A DNA stretch of 64,000 nt from Centropus unirufus (lineage: Eukaryota; Chordata; Aves; Cuculiformes; Centropidae), in NCBI GenBank assembly GCA_013397695.1, contig VYZI01000058.1, positions 1,134,013 through 1,198,012 on the forward strand, read 5' to 3'. The notes under the pieces are model-generated. The model had not been told where the DNA came from. It saw nothing but the letters and a program-made list of their open reading frames with translations, and searched no databases. The position numbers and the translations under genes are program-made. The number at the start of each line of letters is the position of its first letter. The first letter of the stretch is position 1. This document shows, one piece after another, positions 52,301 through 61,848 of this stretch.

Positions 52301-55300
52301 TGCAGTATCAGTGCAGAGCCTGGCACTCAAAGTTTGATTTCCTACAGATTTGTGACTTGAAGTCAAGTTTCTCTTATGAATTTTCTGAGAGGTGATAAGA
52401 CTCAAGCCTCATTTCAGCCTTTTTCTCAGCAGGCCATCAGCGGTGGGTCTCTTCTCTACTTCGCTGTCTATTTTCAGAGAAGTTTTCAGAACTTAATTTT
52501 GAAGCTTGTCAAATGCATTTGAAATAAGCCTGTATCACCACCTACAGATGTCATTCTCTTTCTTGGCATAAACACACTGTCAAGACCTTTTATGCGGACA
52601 CAGATATGCTGACAAAATTTTGCCACTGAGAAAGGCAACAATCTTCTCCCTCCGAAAAAACTAAACCATGCTCACCTCTCTTTTGGCATGTAACACATTA
52701 CTGCATCACCCTGAGGGCCCTGCTGATATACTGTGCTGCCACGGCTATAGCAATAGCATTGCTGCTGCGCAAGTAAAGCTTCAGCCACGAGACTTCACAC
52801 AGCTTCACCGAAGAGTGAATGTCACCAAATGGCATTTCGTCCCCCTACCTCTGATCTTTGAGAAAATAAGACAGATATGACAGACATGAAAACCAGGTGG
52901 GACATTAAAAAAAAAATCCTTGCAAGGCACCATTTTTCTGAAAGGCAGTGTATCTACACAAGAGCCTAAATGACACAGAGGCAGAGAAGGCCACGCATTT
53001 GTCAGTTGTCAGAGGAAATGACAATAAAATAGTGTGTTTGGAGCTACTGACTTCAGCTTAAATTCACATCTATATTAAAATCTCTAAGCTAAACCAGACA
53101 GTTAGTTGCAAAACACCCTATAACATTTAATTTGCATTACCAGCAACCACAGTATCACAGAAGAAAACCCGACCTACATATACACAGCAGGTCAAATTGT
53201 AGGTACACGTTTCAAAGTGCTACATAAACCTTTACAGTGCCTCTTATCACCTCAGATCAAGGGGATTATCCATTAGGACTTTTTAAAAGAACCTACTGTG
53301 CTTTAGCAAGATATGGTATGCAGCTCTATACTGTGATGTCTGACCTCACATGGTAGCAGGGGTAGAATCTCTATTCACCGTCACAGTTGCAATGTTTGCA
53401 ATGTATAGTAGCATTCTTTCTTATTCTGACAGTTTGATTAAAATTCACAGAGAGCTGAGGGGCTCATGCTGAAGTAAAGTGCTTTCAATATCTGAAACTC
53501 TACAGTAAATTACTTCTCCAACAGAGCAACTGTACTTACATCAATATCCTCTTGGGTAAAAGTTTCTGGATCTTCTCCCATCATGTTGGCTAAATGTCTC
53601 TTTCCTAGGTTGAACTCTTCAATCTGTTTTTTAATAAATGCCTCCGTGTACTTTTCAGGTCCTGAGGCTCCTACATTTCTCCTCTGCACTGCTGCAGTGG
53701 TATAGATTAGCCTTAATGTCTTAAAAAAAAAAAAAGGAAAAAAGAAAAGTGAGATTTATTTTATATTTTTGGCCTAGTGAGGTATAAATAAAATGAATAA
53801 CAAGTCATTCATACCTATAACAAGATTCAACAAATTATTTTAATGTTACAAAAGGCAGAATTACTTCTGAAACAATTTTCTTTCTATTGTTTAATGCTCA
53901 CAAACAGATAAACACATTCTAAAAGTTGAACGTTTTCACACATAACAATTAACGCAAAAGATTCTTCTGATGGAAAGAAATGTAGTATCATATGTCAGGA
54001 ACTTCCAGCAAAACCAAAACACAGCACTGATGAACAGAAGCAGTCTTAAAAAAAAATATCTATTGGCAAATAAGCAGGTTTTGTGTTCACCTAAAGGCAT
54101 CCCATAATGAAGTATGAGAAGAATCTATAGGACAGTCTCTCTAGTGGCTTTCAGAAGCATGTGGCTGCATAAGCACTGCTAAAGGCTCTGGAAAGGCTAT
54201 GGAGTACTCCTCCCTTGTTCACAGTGCTGGAATGGCTTTTAAACTGTTTCACCACCTCAGGCAGAACAATTTGAAAACTAGTAAGGGTAGTTCTCACCAG
54301 TAGATAATACTCAGCATTGTCCCAGCTCAGAACTCTTATCTTTTGATCGGTGTGGGATACAGGTTCATTTTTTAATTTCATCAAGAGAATCCATAGTTAA
54401 GATGACCAATTTCAATCAAGCTCTCTGCCAGCCAAACAGGAGCATCACTGACAAGACTTATAATGTCCCAAGTCTGGCCTACTGCAAATAACATGCATTA
54501 TTTCATCTTTCCAGCATTAGCGTTAAAGTCCTCTGCAGCCTAATTATTCTACAAACTGAATGAGTACTGACTATTTGTGTGATCTTCTGTGGGCAGGGGA
54601 GGGAGGGAATAAAAGGGACAGAAAAGGAAACAAAAAAAAAAATCACTTCTCAGTCAGAAAAATGCCTAATTCCGCTCACCAGATAGTCCCTCGAAACACT
54701 TCTCTCCAGCCTCTTCAATGCACCACAGCAGGGCTTTATGAACAGACAGTGCAGTTTCACACAGCAAAGCAAGCCTATCTCGTAGTCCATCCCTAGTAGC
54801 ATTCTTTCCTTCACTCGCCTTACTCCACCTCTGACACTTGGACTCTCCTGCAAGCCAGCTCAGCTCCCTACACCCAGAACACTAACTTCTGCTTCCTTCC
54901 ACTGAGTGGACAGTTCTCTGCTGAGCTGGTAAGTTTGAGTGGTTCAGAGAAGGCTTCGAGAAGAGTTAAAGTAGACATGAGAAGGTGGTTAAACCATTCA
55001 ACTGGGAACGGGGAAAAAGAGGAGTCACCATCTCTTTTACCTCCATTTCTTTGAGCAAAATATTAAATTGCCTCTGCTGCTCCTGGAGCTGCAGCCTCAG
55101 CCTGCCTTTACCCAAACATTAAAACCCAAACGTACACAACAAAGTGAACAAGTTATGGTTCTTGTTACGAAGAACTGAATAAAGATAGCATTTGACATTA
55201 TTAAATGTTCTCAGTTATGGGAATTTGCTTCTTCCAGATCACAATTTAAACATGCTGACTATTTTGATGGATTTTACCATTCTGAGTTAAACTTATGAGA

Positions 55301-58300
55301 ATGGCATAAAACTGTCGCTATCTTCCTGTAACTAATACAAAAGTAATCTTCAAACCCAGCTATAACCACAATGATACGAACATGCACATCTCATTAAAAC
55401 AAGATTAAATGGATATATTTGAAAGACAAACACAAAAGCAGATCCAACTTTCACCTTCTGTTAGTAACATGAGTAAGGTTACACAAACTTCTGTGACTAG
55501 AAGCTTTGGGTGTTCTGTACTACATGGTCAAGTCCTACATGAACAGGAAATGAAACACGGCCTTTCTTATACTTTCACTGAGCATTAATGGTATTCTGAA
55601 CATCAGGCAGCCTAGGATCAACTGGTCTAACACATCAAATTTGCTCCATATATGTAAAGCTGTTCACAATCATTTTACCTGTCCATGGCTGTCTCAGGCT
55701 TCAATATAGACAATCGAAGAACACCACTTAAAATTTCCGTTTGGAATAGATTATAATATCCTGCCTTGAACCCGTGCATAGCACACACCTGCACTGCAGG
55801 ACAGCTCCTATGAACTCAAGTAAGGTTTGATATAGAAGGGGACACAAGCATGGAAAAACAAAGTCACACAGGAAGGATAAAGTGACCTTCTACTTTTACA
55901 ACCATAGATAAAGATGTGCCCCCCAAGGCATGTATCTCAGAAAAGCAACCAATAGCTCTGCCACAAGAGGTTTAAAACAATTCCAAGGCAGAACTTCATG
56001 CTGAAGAGCCTGCTGTTGCTTTGTTTTCTCCACACCTTATATATATACCATATGCAATATGAGTCCTGGTTGGCACCCCCCCTCTTTCTTTATATTCATG
56101 TTTTCTGTAACATTAGATTGAAACATACAGAATTAAAGGAAAATAATCAAAATTTTAAATGTACACTTTCCACGGGCAAGGCTCTCATGATTTCCTTAGA
56201 AAGTATTAAAGAAAGCAGAGATATCTGCATATTTTCTATTCTTCTCTCCCAGTCACTCCTCAGGAAAGAATTCAATTCATCTTTTGTTTTACTCGTCTTA
56301 ATAGTAACTAATTATTTGTAATTCTTGTTAATGAACATATGATTCCTTATTACTTGGCCAAAATTGCTTTCTCTGTTATGTTTTAAACAGGATACTTTAA
56401 AAAAGATTGCTTTCATCTTATTCCTGTCAAATTCTATTGTAATTTTCTCATTTTCATCCTCCTTCCCTCAAGCTATTCATATTCTTCCCTAGTTTCAATT
56501 CGTCACTAATCAAAAGTCCCTGGACACACAAACTGTTCATAATTAGAAAACAGCCTCTTATGCAAATTATTATCTATTGTATTGGGTACCTCTTCTGGGA
56601 TAAGAGTAGTATTTCATGGGTGGCACAGGCAAGAAGCGCAAAGCACAGCTAAATGCTCCTGGCAATTCAGTTAGACAAGAAAGCATTCTCTTCTTCTTTC
56701 CAAAGGAAACCACAGAGGTTTGCATCGACTTCTTACACATTTCATACAGCATTACTAGAGAGAGTAGCCTCACCATTTTTTAAATAATAATAATGGTTAC
56801 TAACAGTACTCCTGAAATAATAGACTCTTCCACTAGGACAGGAAAGAAGGGAAAGCTTTCATTTCTAGACACTGGAAATTAATCCTCCCCTACTGAATCC
56901 TTCCCAATAAACCTAGTATTAAAACAGTCTGGCTAATCCTAATTTGCCAGGAAGATGGTAAATTTACAGACAATCCGTTTATATGAAAATTTTCCTTAGG
57001 AAAAAAAAAAGCATTTTCAGACAATTTCAGCCTCCTTGACCTATTTTTTCCGAGAAGAGAAATAACTAGGACCTCTTTGATTACTCTTACTTTACTTCAC
57101 TAGAGTTACGTGGACATAAAATTAAGATGTACCTCTAACAGGGGAATGAACCTTCCTGTATTTCTGGAATGGGGAGGGAAAGAAGAGACAAGAGGCTTGA
57201 ATTCAAGAGGAAATTTTGTCTGTTCTATAATTTGATAACATAGTTGCAGGTGTAGAAGCAGACACGAAATGATGTGACATATATGCAGTTGCCCATTTTC
57301 CCATTACTTCCACGTTTTAAGCTGGCAGACCTTAACCATCTCCACTTCCAAAACCACACAGTGCAAAGATAGATTTGTACTGAGAAGTTCTCTTAGGGAC
57401 AGAACTTCACTGGCAGATGCAGAGTTGGAGCTATAGAACCATGTCAGCACGCGGGCTAAGGCTGCCATGCGTTCACCGATCCAATTGCTGGCCAGGCCAG
57501 TACTAGAGATGCCAGCAGACAGGCAAGATATCATGGGCAGTACTTTGGTCACCCATCATACAACAAAGCATATACATCATATAGAGAGCTTACACAATGT
57601 AAATGCTCAGGCCCATGCTGAATTTCTGAAGAATGCCTTTTTGTTTAATAGGTGAGTTCTGGCTTCCTAACGTGGCGCTTTACAAAAATGTGTTTTAATT
57701 GATTTACTTAAGCAATATGTATATTATTTCAGTAGGCCTAAGCATGATTTAGGTGAACCAGCATCAGGTTTGTTTGAACAGTATTTTATGAAACACATCA
57801 GAAAGTATCACAAGGTGTCAGCAAATATGCATAAGTGATTTTATGATACTTTTTATATCTGATTTGAGAAAGTATTTAATCAGAAGAAACTTTTTCTCAA
57901 AATGAAGTCTTCTAACAGGAAACCGTAAAACTGCATCCCCTCACCCATAAAAATCTACTTTATGTGCGCATCCAACCAAATATACATATTAAGTTTTGCT
58001 TATACTGTATCCTGTTGAAATAAAGGATAGCTCTAAATGTATAGACATATGGCAAGTGTCAGACATGCATAACAGGGAACTGAATTTAGCTCCGGTTGTT
58101 TTGAGACACAAGTTATCAAATACTAACAGGTTCTTCAACTCTAGTTTATTTAACAACTGCAGAAAAAGCTAATCCTTTCCAAACACACAGCTCTGAAAGA
58201 CTGTCACCAAAGAGGTATCATCTCTTTCTGATATCAGTACATGCATCATCCACGGTGATTCAGGTAAGGTGTTGGACTGAATCAAATGAAAGCACATATG

Positions 58301-61081
58301 GTACTCCGAACTCTTCTGCTGAGAATAGATATTCAGTTGCATCAGAAGTGACTGACAGAAACTAAGTTAGGTAACTTTTTTCAATATAAATTGTGCTAAA
58401 TCTCTGTTTTAGTTATTAGAAATGGGAAGGAAAATGTATAGTACAGTCAAAGCTAAGGAAACTGGGATTACAAAGTTTGTCTCCGAGAGCCCAAGAAATT
58501 AAATTCTTTCCCCTACTACAGAAGTAATGACCTGAACTCCAGCATGGGATTTTTAGGAGAGGCATCATAAAAAAAGTTCTCTAGCAGCAAGAAAAGTACT
58601 TGATGTAAGAAACGGTTACAGCAGAGCAGAGAAAGGGAACATGAACGTTTTCAACAGCAGCTGTAACCAGAACAAGGAGTGAAGAAACAAGTGATAATTT
58701 TCCCAGGGCAGCTCGCCAGTTTCCAGCAACCTGCACTTCAAAGACATACTGATATTTTGTTTTTAATAGTACTCAGTGAAATTTTCTTCCAAGTTTCTTA
58801 AGTTGTTTTTTGTATTCACATAAGCATTTAGTATCCTGAACACCTTCATCCAACAGTTCCACAGGTTAACCATACCTCATGGAAGGAACACTCTTTAAAT
58901 TTAAAGTCCTGAAGTCTCCTGGCCCTTACCTCCCCTTTGTTTTGCTTCATATCCTTTGGTTCACAGGCAGTTAGATACAGAATGACTTGTATATAGCTAT
59001 AGGCTTAGGTACTGATCCCCTCTTTGGGGTCAAGAGGAGTAAAAATGACCTCTCAAGGGCCCCTCCAGCCCTACCTTCTACAGTGACTCCTCCTTTTGAG
59101 ATCACTTCCTCATTTACAATACAAATAGTTTTCAGCTCAAATTCAAGCAGGTGCCTGGCGAGATAAACTAAGTCATTGTCATAATCATACCTTTGATATA
59201 GGATAACCAAACCAACCCAAACTATTCTAAATGAGAACTGTATCCAGTGTTAGAACATTTTCAGCCTTACTTTTTCTTATTCCTGGGGCAAATTACCATG
59301 ACTGCTGCGTGAAGCACTACCCATAGAAGTACCGCATCTTTATGCCTAACAGGTAATGTTAAAAGTAAAAGTAACCAATATAAACAATACAAATTGCTCC
59401 TTCTAGTATTACCACTTGTTTACTTACTGCATCCATCTTCTGTTACCCCAAGGTTTGGTTTAGTTCAGTCACCAAACAGTTCTTCAGTCCTTATTATCCT
59501 AAAGTACTTCGTAATTCTGATAACCTTACCAGTATGCCTTTTCATCCATTTGTTGGTCACTGATTAAATATATATTTTACAGATGTCTCAAATATGACTG
59601 CACAAACGCAGTGACAGTCCTCAACACTGACAGCAACTAAGGTTTTTAATTAATCAGCAATCTGCTGAACAACGGTGTGTCTCAAAACAAGCAGGTAATT
59701 CTGTTTAATCAGAAGTCACCAAACTGGAAGAGGCCATTTCCCTGTCCATTGCAGGAATCTGAAGGTTACTACATACTTACCTGCTGACCAAGCACAATTT
59801 AAGATGATGGACCTAAGAAACTGCTACCTTAAAGTTCTTCCCTTCTGTGTTGTCTTTGGGTTATACGTGACCATTAATCCTGGCGAGATTGTATAATCCA
59901 CAAGGATCATCGAGTCCAACTCCTATCCCTGCAAAGGACTACCCCAACATTCACACCCTGCGTCTGAGTGCCTAGTCCAAATGCATCTTGCCGTGACTGC
60001 TTCCATGGGGGAGTCTGTTCCAGTACCCCACTATCCTCTGTGTGAAGAATGTTTTCCTAATATCGAACCTAAACCTCCCTTAGCACATCTTTCTGACATC
60101 CCCTTGGATCTTATCACTGGTTGCCAGAGATATCAGTGGTTGCTCCTCCTCCCCTTGTGTGGAAGCTGTAGACCACGTCTCCCCTGCCTCCTCTCCTCCA
60201 GGGTGAGCAGACCAAGTGATTTAAGCCACTCCTTGTACAGCTTCCCCTCTAAATCCTTCACCAGCTTTGTGGCCTCCTCTGGATCTATTACAGATCCCCT
60301 CTACTGTGAGGACAGGCTGAGAGAGTTGGGGTTGTTGTGTAGCCCAGAGAAGACTCATGGGGGGCCTTATAGCCGCCTCCCAGCCCCTGAAAGGGGGTGC
60401 AGAAAAGCTGGGGAGAAGCTTACAAGGGCACGCAGGGGTAGGATGAAGGGAATGGGTTTAGACTAGACATTAGGAAGGAATTCCTCACGCTGAGAGCGGT
60501 GAAGCACTGTCACAGGCTGCCCAGGGAAGCTGCGGATGTGCCCTCCCTGGAAGTGTTCAGGGCCAGGCTGGATGGGCCTCGAGCAGCCCGGCCTGGTGGG
60601 ATGTATCCTTGCCCACGGCAGGGGGGGTGGAACTGGAATATCTTGCAGGTCCCTTCCAGCCCGAACCATTCTGCTTCCAGCAGCCCGATATCCTTTCCGT
60701 TCCTCTGCGCCCAGACCTGGCATCAGCGCGGGTATCCAGCACACCGGGGCTTAACCCCACTTCTTCCCTACCCGCGGCTCCCGGAGCGCCCGCCCGCTCC
60801 CCGCCCCAGCACCGGGGCCCCCAGACGCGGGGCCGCCCCGCACTCCTGGGACCGGCGCCTCAGCCGCCAGCGCCGTTTCACCCCCTCTCCGCGAAGCCGT
60901 CCCGCCGCCTCCCATCCCTGCCTTCGTCTCCCATTCCTCCTGCCGCCGTACGGAGCCGCCGCCCGAGCAGAGCCCGAAGGGGGCGGCGGGGAAAGGAGCC
61001 CGGCCCGGCGCTCACCTGGGCTCGCGCCGCAGCGCTCCAACGGCCGCCCAGCCGCAGCGCGCGCCCAACGGCCGCCGCCAT
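28229..61081 (-). CDS. MRPS9: MRPS9, mitochondrial ribosomal protein S9 (uS9m), complete 11-exon coding region
   Basis: Encodes uS9m, a component of the head of the 28S subunit of the mitochondrial ribosome. Coding exons on the minus strand: 61016-61081, 53540-53719, 45077-45139, 44940-44970, 42737-42816, 36450-36532, 33725-33800, 31713-31881, 29852-29960, 29267-29436 and 28229-28320. All introns are GT-AG and all phases join, giving 372 residues plus TAA. Residues 1-43 are Ala/Arg-rich with no acidic residue, as expected of a mitochondrial presequence. Residues about 44-245 form the mitochondria-specific region, with the recognisable motifs KRHLANMMGEDPETFTQEDID near 63-82 (21 residues in the family, written here only as a name), WGEDGRPFHFLFYTGK, and EKLSDDDYLRFIHLL. 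Residues about 246-372 are the uS9 fold, with SGGGRSAQAGAIRLA and the C-terminal GARRKFTWKKR. The mammalian protein is slightly longer (just under 400 residues, from memory), mainly at the N-terminus. There is no frameshift or premature stop, so the gene looks functional. It is the only gene in the window. Confidence 0.97.
28783..28818. repeat. 18-bp tandem duplication in MRPS9 intron 10
   Basis: Two adjacent 18-bp copies, AGGTTACTGTAAACTCCT and AGGTTATTGTAAACTCTA, differing at two positions. Confidence 0.85.
29267..29436 (-). CDS. MRPS9: MRPS9 exon 10 (uS9 core)
   Basis: Codes the last base of Arg286, residues 287-342 and the first base of Ala343. It contains the universal uS9 motif TVSGGGRSAQAGAIRLATAK, preceded by LDRIGKHDTVC. 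The acceptor is CTTTTAG and the donor GTAGGA. This core is the strongest single evidence for the gene's identity. Confidence 0.97.
29437..29851 (-). other. MRPS9 intron 9 (415 bp)
   Basis: GT-AG intron between the two exons that carry most of the uS9 fold. No repeat seen. Intron 10 (28,321-29,266, 946 bp) holds only the 18-bp duplication. Confidence 0.9.
29852..29960 (-). CDS. MRPS9: MRPS9 exon 9 (start of the uS9 domain)
   Basis: Codes the end of Gly250, residues 251-285 (TRKTAKATAIVHDNGTGKVT, then VNGLDILHYFTVLQD) and two bases of Arg286. The acceptor is TTTAAG and the donor GTGAGA. RKTAKA followed by the G-x-G-x-(I/V)-x-VNG strand motif is the uS9 hallmark. The residue before RKTA is Thr where I recall Lys in the human protein. 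Confidence 0.96.
29961..31712 (-). other. MRPS9 intron 8 (1,752 bp)
   Basis: Unique, AT-rich sequence. No exon, repeat or structured RNA recognised on either strand. Confidence 0.85.
31713..31881 (-). CDS. MRPS9: MRPS9 exon 8
   Basis: Codes residues 194-249 (beginning YLRFIHLLQKL and ending VIEPLQYDERGVAFSTGE) and the first base of Gly250. The acceptor is CTACAG and the donor GTAATA. Its last residues enter the uS9 fold. The E-G-x-RKTA loop is split across the exon 8/9 junction. Confidence 0.96.
32349..32364. repeat. (CTAT)4 microsatellite in MRPS9 intron 7
   Basis: Four perfect CTAT units. Potentially length-polymorphic, but short. Confidence 0.9.
33725..33800 (-). CDS. MRPS9: MRPS9 exon 7
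   Basis: Codes the last base of Arg168 and residues 169-193, with the conserved SRWLTKIELEEMLLEKLSDD stretch. The acceptor is AAACAG, with a poor pyrimidine tract, and the donor is GTAAGT. The exon ends in phase 0. Confidence 0.95.
36450..36532 (-). CDS. MRPS9: MRPS9 exon 6
   Basis: Codes residues 141-167 (beginning DTYEKLLNVQKYQDQLAAQD) and two bases of Arg168. The acceptor is ATTTTAG and the donor GTGAAC. This is the helical, more variable linker part of the mitochondria-specific region. The phases match exons 5 and 7. Confidence 0.94.
36533..42736 (-). other. MRPS9 intron 5 (6,204 bp)
   Basis: No exon and no CR1. Holds an 18-bp perfect palindrome (38,042-38,059), an AT-rich enhancer-like block (about 40,260-40,760), a patch with unusually many CpGs (about 41,280-41,560) and the A/G/T hairpin at 41,701-41,750. 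Confidence 0.85.
41701..41750. repeat. Poly(A)/G/poly(T) low-complexity tract in MRPS9 intron 5
   Basis: Two A-runs separated by GG, then GAG, five G, CTC and a T-run. The second half forms a perfect 14-bp inverted repeat around a five-G loop (see findings). Confidence 0.9.
42737..42816 (-). CDS. MRPS9: MRPS9 exon 5
   Basis: Codes the rest of Lys114 and residues 115-140, including the signature WGEDGRPFHFLFYTGKQSYY and then SLMH. It enters in phase 1 and leaves in phase 0. The acceptor is CATTAG and the donor GTAAGT. This block is one of the clearest matches to vertebrate MRPS9. Confidence 0.96.
42817..44939 (-). other. MRPS9 intron 4 (2,123 bp)
   Basis: Unique AT-rich sequence with GT-AG ends. 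Nothing else recognised. Confidence 0.85.
44940..44970 (-). CDS. MRPS9: MRPS9 exon 4 (31-nt exon)
   Basis: Codes residues 104-113 (HPSQIFPEQR) plus the first base of Lys114, completed by exon 5. The acceptor is TTTACAG after a TTTG repeat and the donor is GTAAGT. It is too short for ORF detection. I found it because exon 3 ends in phase 0, exon 5 needs one incoming base, and the HP-x-QIFP-x-QR motif of uS9m was missing between them. Its length is not a multiple of three, so skipping would break the frame. Confidence 0.92.
45077..45139 (-). CDS. MRPS9: MRPS9 exon 3
   Basis: Codes residues 83-103 (KAIAYLFPSGLFDKQARPMM, then K) in 21 whole codons, phase 0 at both ends. The acceptor is TTTTCAG and the donor GTAAGA. 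The AIAYLFPSGLF motif is characteristic of metazoan uS9m. Only 106 bp of intron separates it from exon 4. Confidence 0.96.
45140..53539 (-). other. MRPS9 intron 2 (8,400 bp)
   Basis: The largest intron, and free of CR1. Contains a 10-bp-stem hairpin at 45,405-45,431 and an enhancer-like block at about 50,700-51,120. The frames in it are short and unsupported. Confidence 0.85.
53540..53719 (-). CDS. MRPS9: MRPS9 exon 2
   Basis: Codes residues 23-82 in 60 whole codons, phase 0 at both ends. It completes the presequence and starts the mature, strongly conserved block (FIKKQIEEFNLGKRHLANMM, followed by GEDPETFTQEDID). The acceptor is AAG directly after a run of 13 T on the sense strand, and the donor is GTAAGT. 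Skipping this exon would keep frame but remove the conserved N-terminal block. Confidence 0.96.
59893..60290 (-). repeat. CR1 LINE 3' fragment in MRPS9 intron 1
   Basis: Begins (element 3' end) with CACAAGGATCATCGAGTCCA on the plus strand, then the GAAGAATGTTTTCCTAATAT block and the CTCCTCTCCTCCAGGGTGAG block. It is in the same orientation as MRPS9. Its 5' truncation point faces, at about 10 bp, the 5' truncation of an oppositely oriented CR1. Confidence 0.88.
60300..60677 (+). repeat. CR1 LINE 3' fragment in MRPS9 intron 1, head to head with its neighbour
   Basis: Plus-strand CR1 with TGAGGACAGGCTGAGAGAGT, GGAAGGAATTCCTCACGCTG and CCTGGAAGTGTTCAGGGCCA, ending near CCCGAACCATTCTGCTTCC. It is antisense to MRPS9 and ends about 340 bp from exon 1, at the edge of the CpG island. 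GC-rich plus-strand frames running from it into the island are not genes. Confidence 0.9.
61016..61081 (-). CDS. MRPS9: MRPS9 exon 1 (start codon, presequence)
   Basis: Codes residues 1-22 (MAAAVGRALRLGGRWSAAAR, then AQ). The ATG is at 61081-61079 with A at -3 and G at +4, a strong Kozak context. The donor GTGAGC follows at 61015 and the exon ends in phase 0. Four arginines and no acidic residues suit a mitochondrial targeting peptide. The frame stays open upstream through the GC-rich leader but has no in-frame ATG there, so this start is preferred. The first exon is the least conserved part of this gene family, so it was assigned from position, frame, CpG island and presequence character. 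Confidence 0.88.
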
Positions 61082-61211
61082 GCTCCGCAGCCACCCACCC
61101 CATCCGGCCCCGCCCACACGGCCCGGCCGCCTAGGGAGCTCCGCGGCCACCGATTGGGGGGGCGGGGAAAGGGGGCGGGGCCCAAGGCTGCGCCTGCGCG
61201 CTGCGATGCGC

Positions 61212-61239
61212 GGCTGTAGGGGCGCGGCTGTAGGGGCGC
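61212..61239. repeat. 14-bp tandem duplication in the CpG-island promoter
   Basis: Two exact copies of a 14-bp unit (GGCTGTAGGGGCGC) lie head to tail, with a degenerate third copy starting at 61240. They lie 130-160 bp upstream of the MRPS9 start codon. Confidence 0.85.
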
Positions 61240-61290
61240 GGCTGCTGGGGGCTGCGCGGGCGCCTGTGTCTGTGTTTGGTGTTGAGGGCG

Positions 61291-61848
61291 GGTGGTCAAA
61301 GTGTATTTGAAAATACAAGAAGTAGTTGCTATTGCGAAAAAAGAAAAAAAAAACCACGGAATATTTTCTTATCTAAGCTAGAGTTAAGTTTCATCCAAGC
61401 AATGGTGTTTTTTGAAAGGTAGAATGTGCCCCTGGCAACCTGTTTTCTTCCAGGCAGTGATTTTCCAGACTCTTCATTCTTTGGAGGTGATGATGGCTTG
61501 TGTGAAGTGGGATCTGCGCTGAACACGTGTCTTCTGTAGTCACCTCAGTCTTTCCTTGTCCCTACAGGCAGGGAGCTGGGGCCAGCTCCCGATTCGACCA
61601 TTGTGAAGTTCATAATAATCCTTGAAAAGTAATGGAAAATACGTAAGATTTTGAGGGGAATTGATACATATGCATGTAAGTGGGGAATACATTCTGAAAC
61701 CAGCTCTTGTCTTGTTGCATGCGAGTGATGGAGATTGCTCCCTCACGTTGCCCACACCTGATAAAAGATGCCTGGTTTCTAAAATTCCAGAGTTTATTCA
61801 CCAGCGTTTTCAGTGTCAGAAAGACAAAACACATCAGCATTATTAAAA
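61291..61848. other. Upstream flank of the MRPS9 CpG island
   Basis: No gene recognised between the CpG island and the first upstream CR1. No evidence of a divergent protein-coding gene starting from the island. Confidence 0.55.

Larger units (their letters stand above)
53720..61015 (-). other. MRPS9 intron 1 (7,296 bp)
   Basis: Mostly unique up to 59,892, then the head-to-head CR1 pair and the downstream part of the CpG island. A slightly GC-richer patch at about 57,300-57,560 keeps an 82-codon minus-strand frame open, but I recognise nothing in it and it has no clear splice sites. Confidence 0.8.
60690..61290 (-). promoter_or_regulatory. CpG-island promoter of MRPS9
   Basis: A roughly 600-bp GC- and CpG-rich block spans exon 1 in an otherwise AT-rich window. 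No TATA box is seen. On the MRPS9 side of the start codon there are GC boxes (61158-61182), an inverted CCAAT box (ATTGG on the plus strand, 61153-61157) about 75 bp upstream of the ATG, and an NRF1-type GCGCCTGCGC at 61190-61199. The start codon itself sits in ATGGCGGC, the core of the YY1 element often found at the 5' end of ribosomal and mitochondrial protein genes. The pattern fits a TATA-less housekeeping promoter for a nuclear-encoded mitochondrial protein. The exact transcription start is inferred to be about 61,090-61,150. Confidence 0.85.

Noticed and set aside
58840..59220. Possible old CR1 or other repeat (stretches such as GGGCCCCTCCAGCCCTACC)
   Set aside because: Only short CR1-like words; the diagnostic GAAGAATTTCTTCCTAATA-type block is missing, so it was not called.
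60499..61310. Plus-strand frames of 211 and 233 codons rich in Pro, Ala and Arg
   Set aside because: They run out of a CR1 fragment into the CpG island and through MRPS9 exon 1 on the opposite strand. Long stop-free frames are expected in GC-rich DNA.
60878..61357. In-frame N-terminal extension of MRPS9 upstream of the chosen ATG
   Set aside because: The frame is open but contains no ATG upstream of 61,081, and the upstream part is promoter sequence. The chosen ATG has a strong Kozak context and gives a good presequence.
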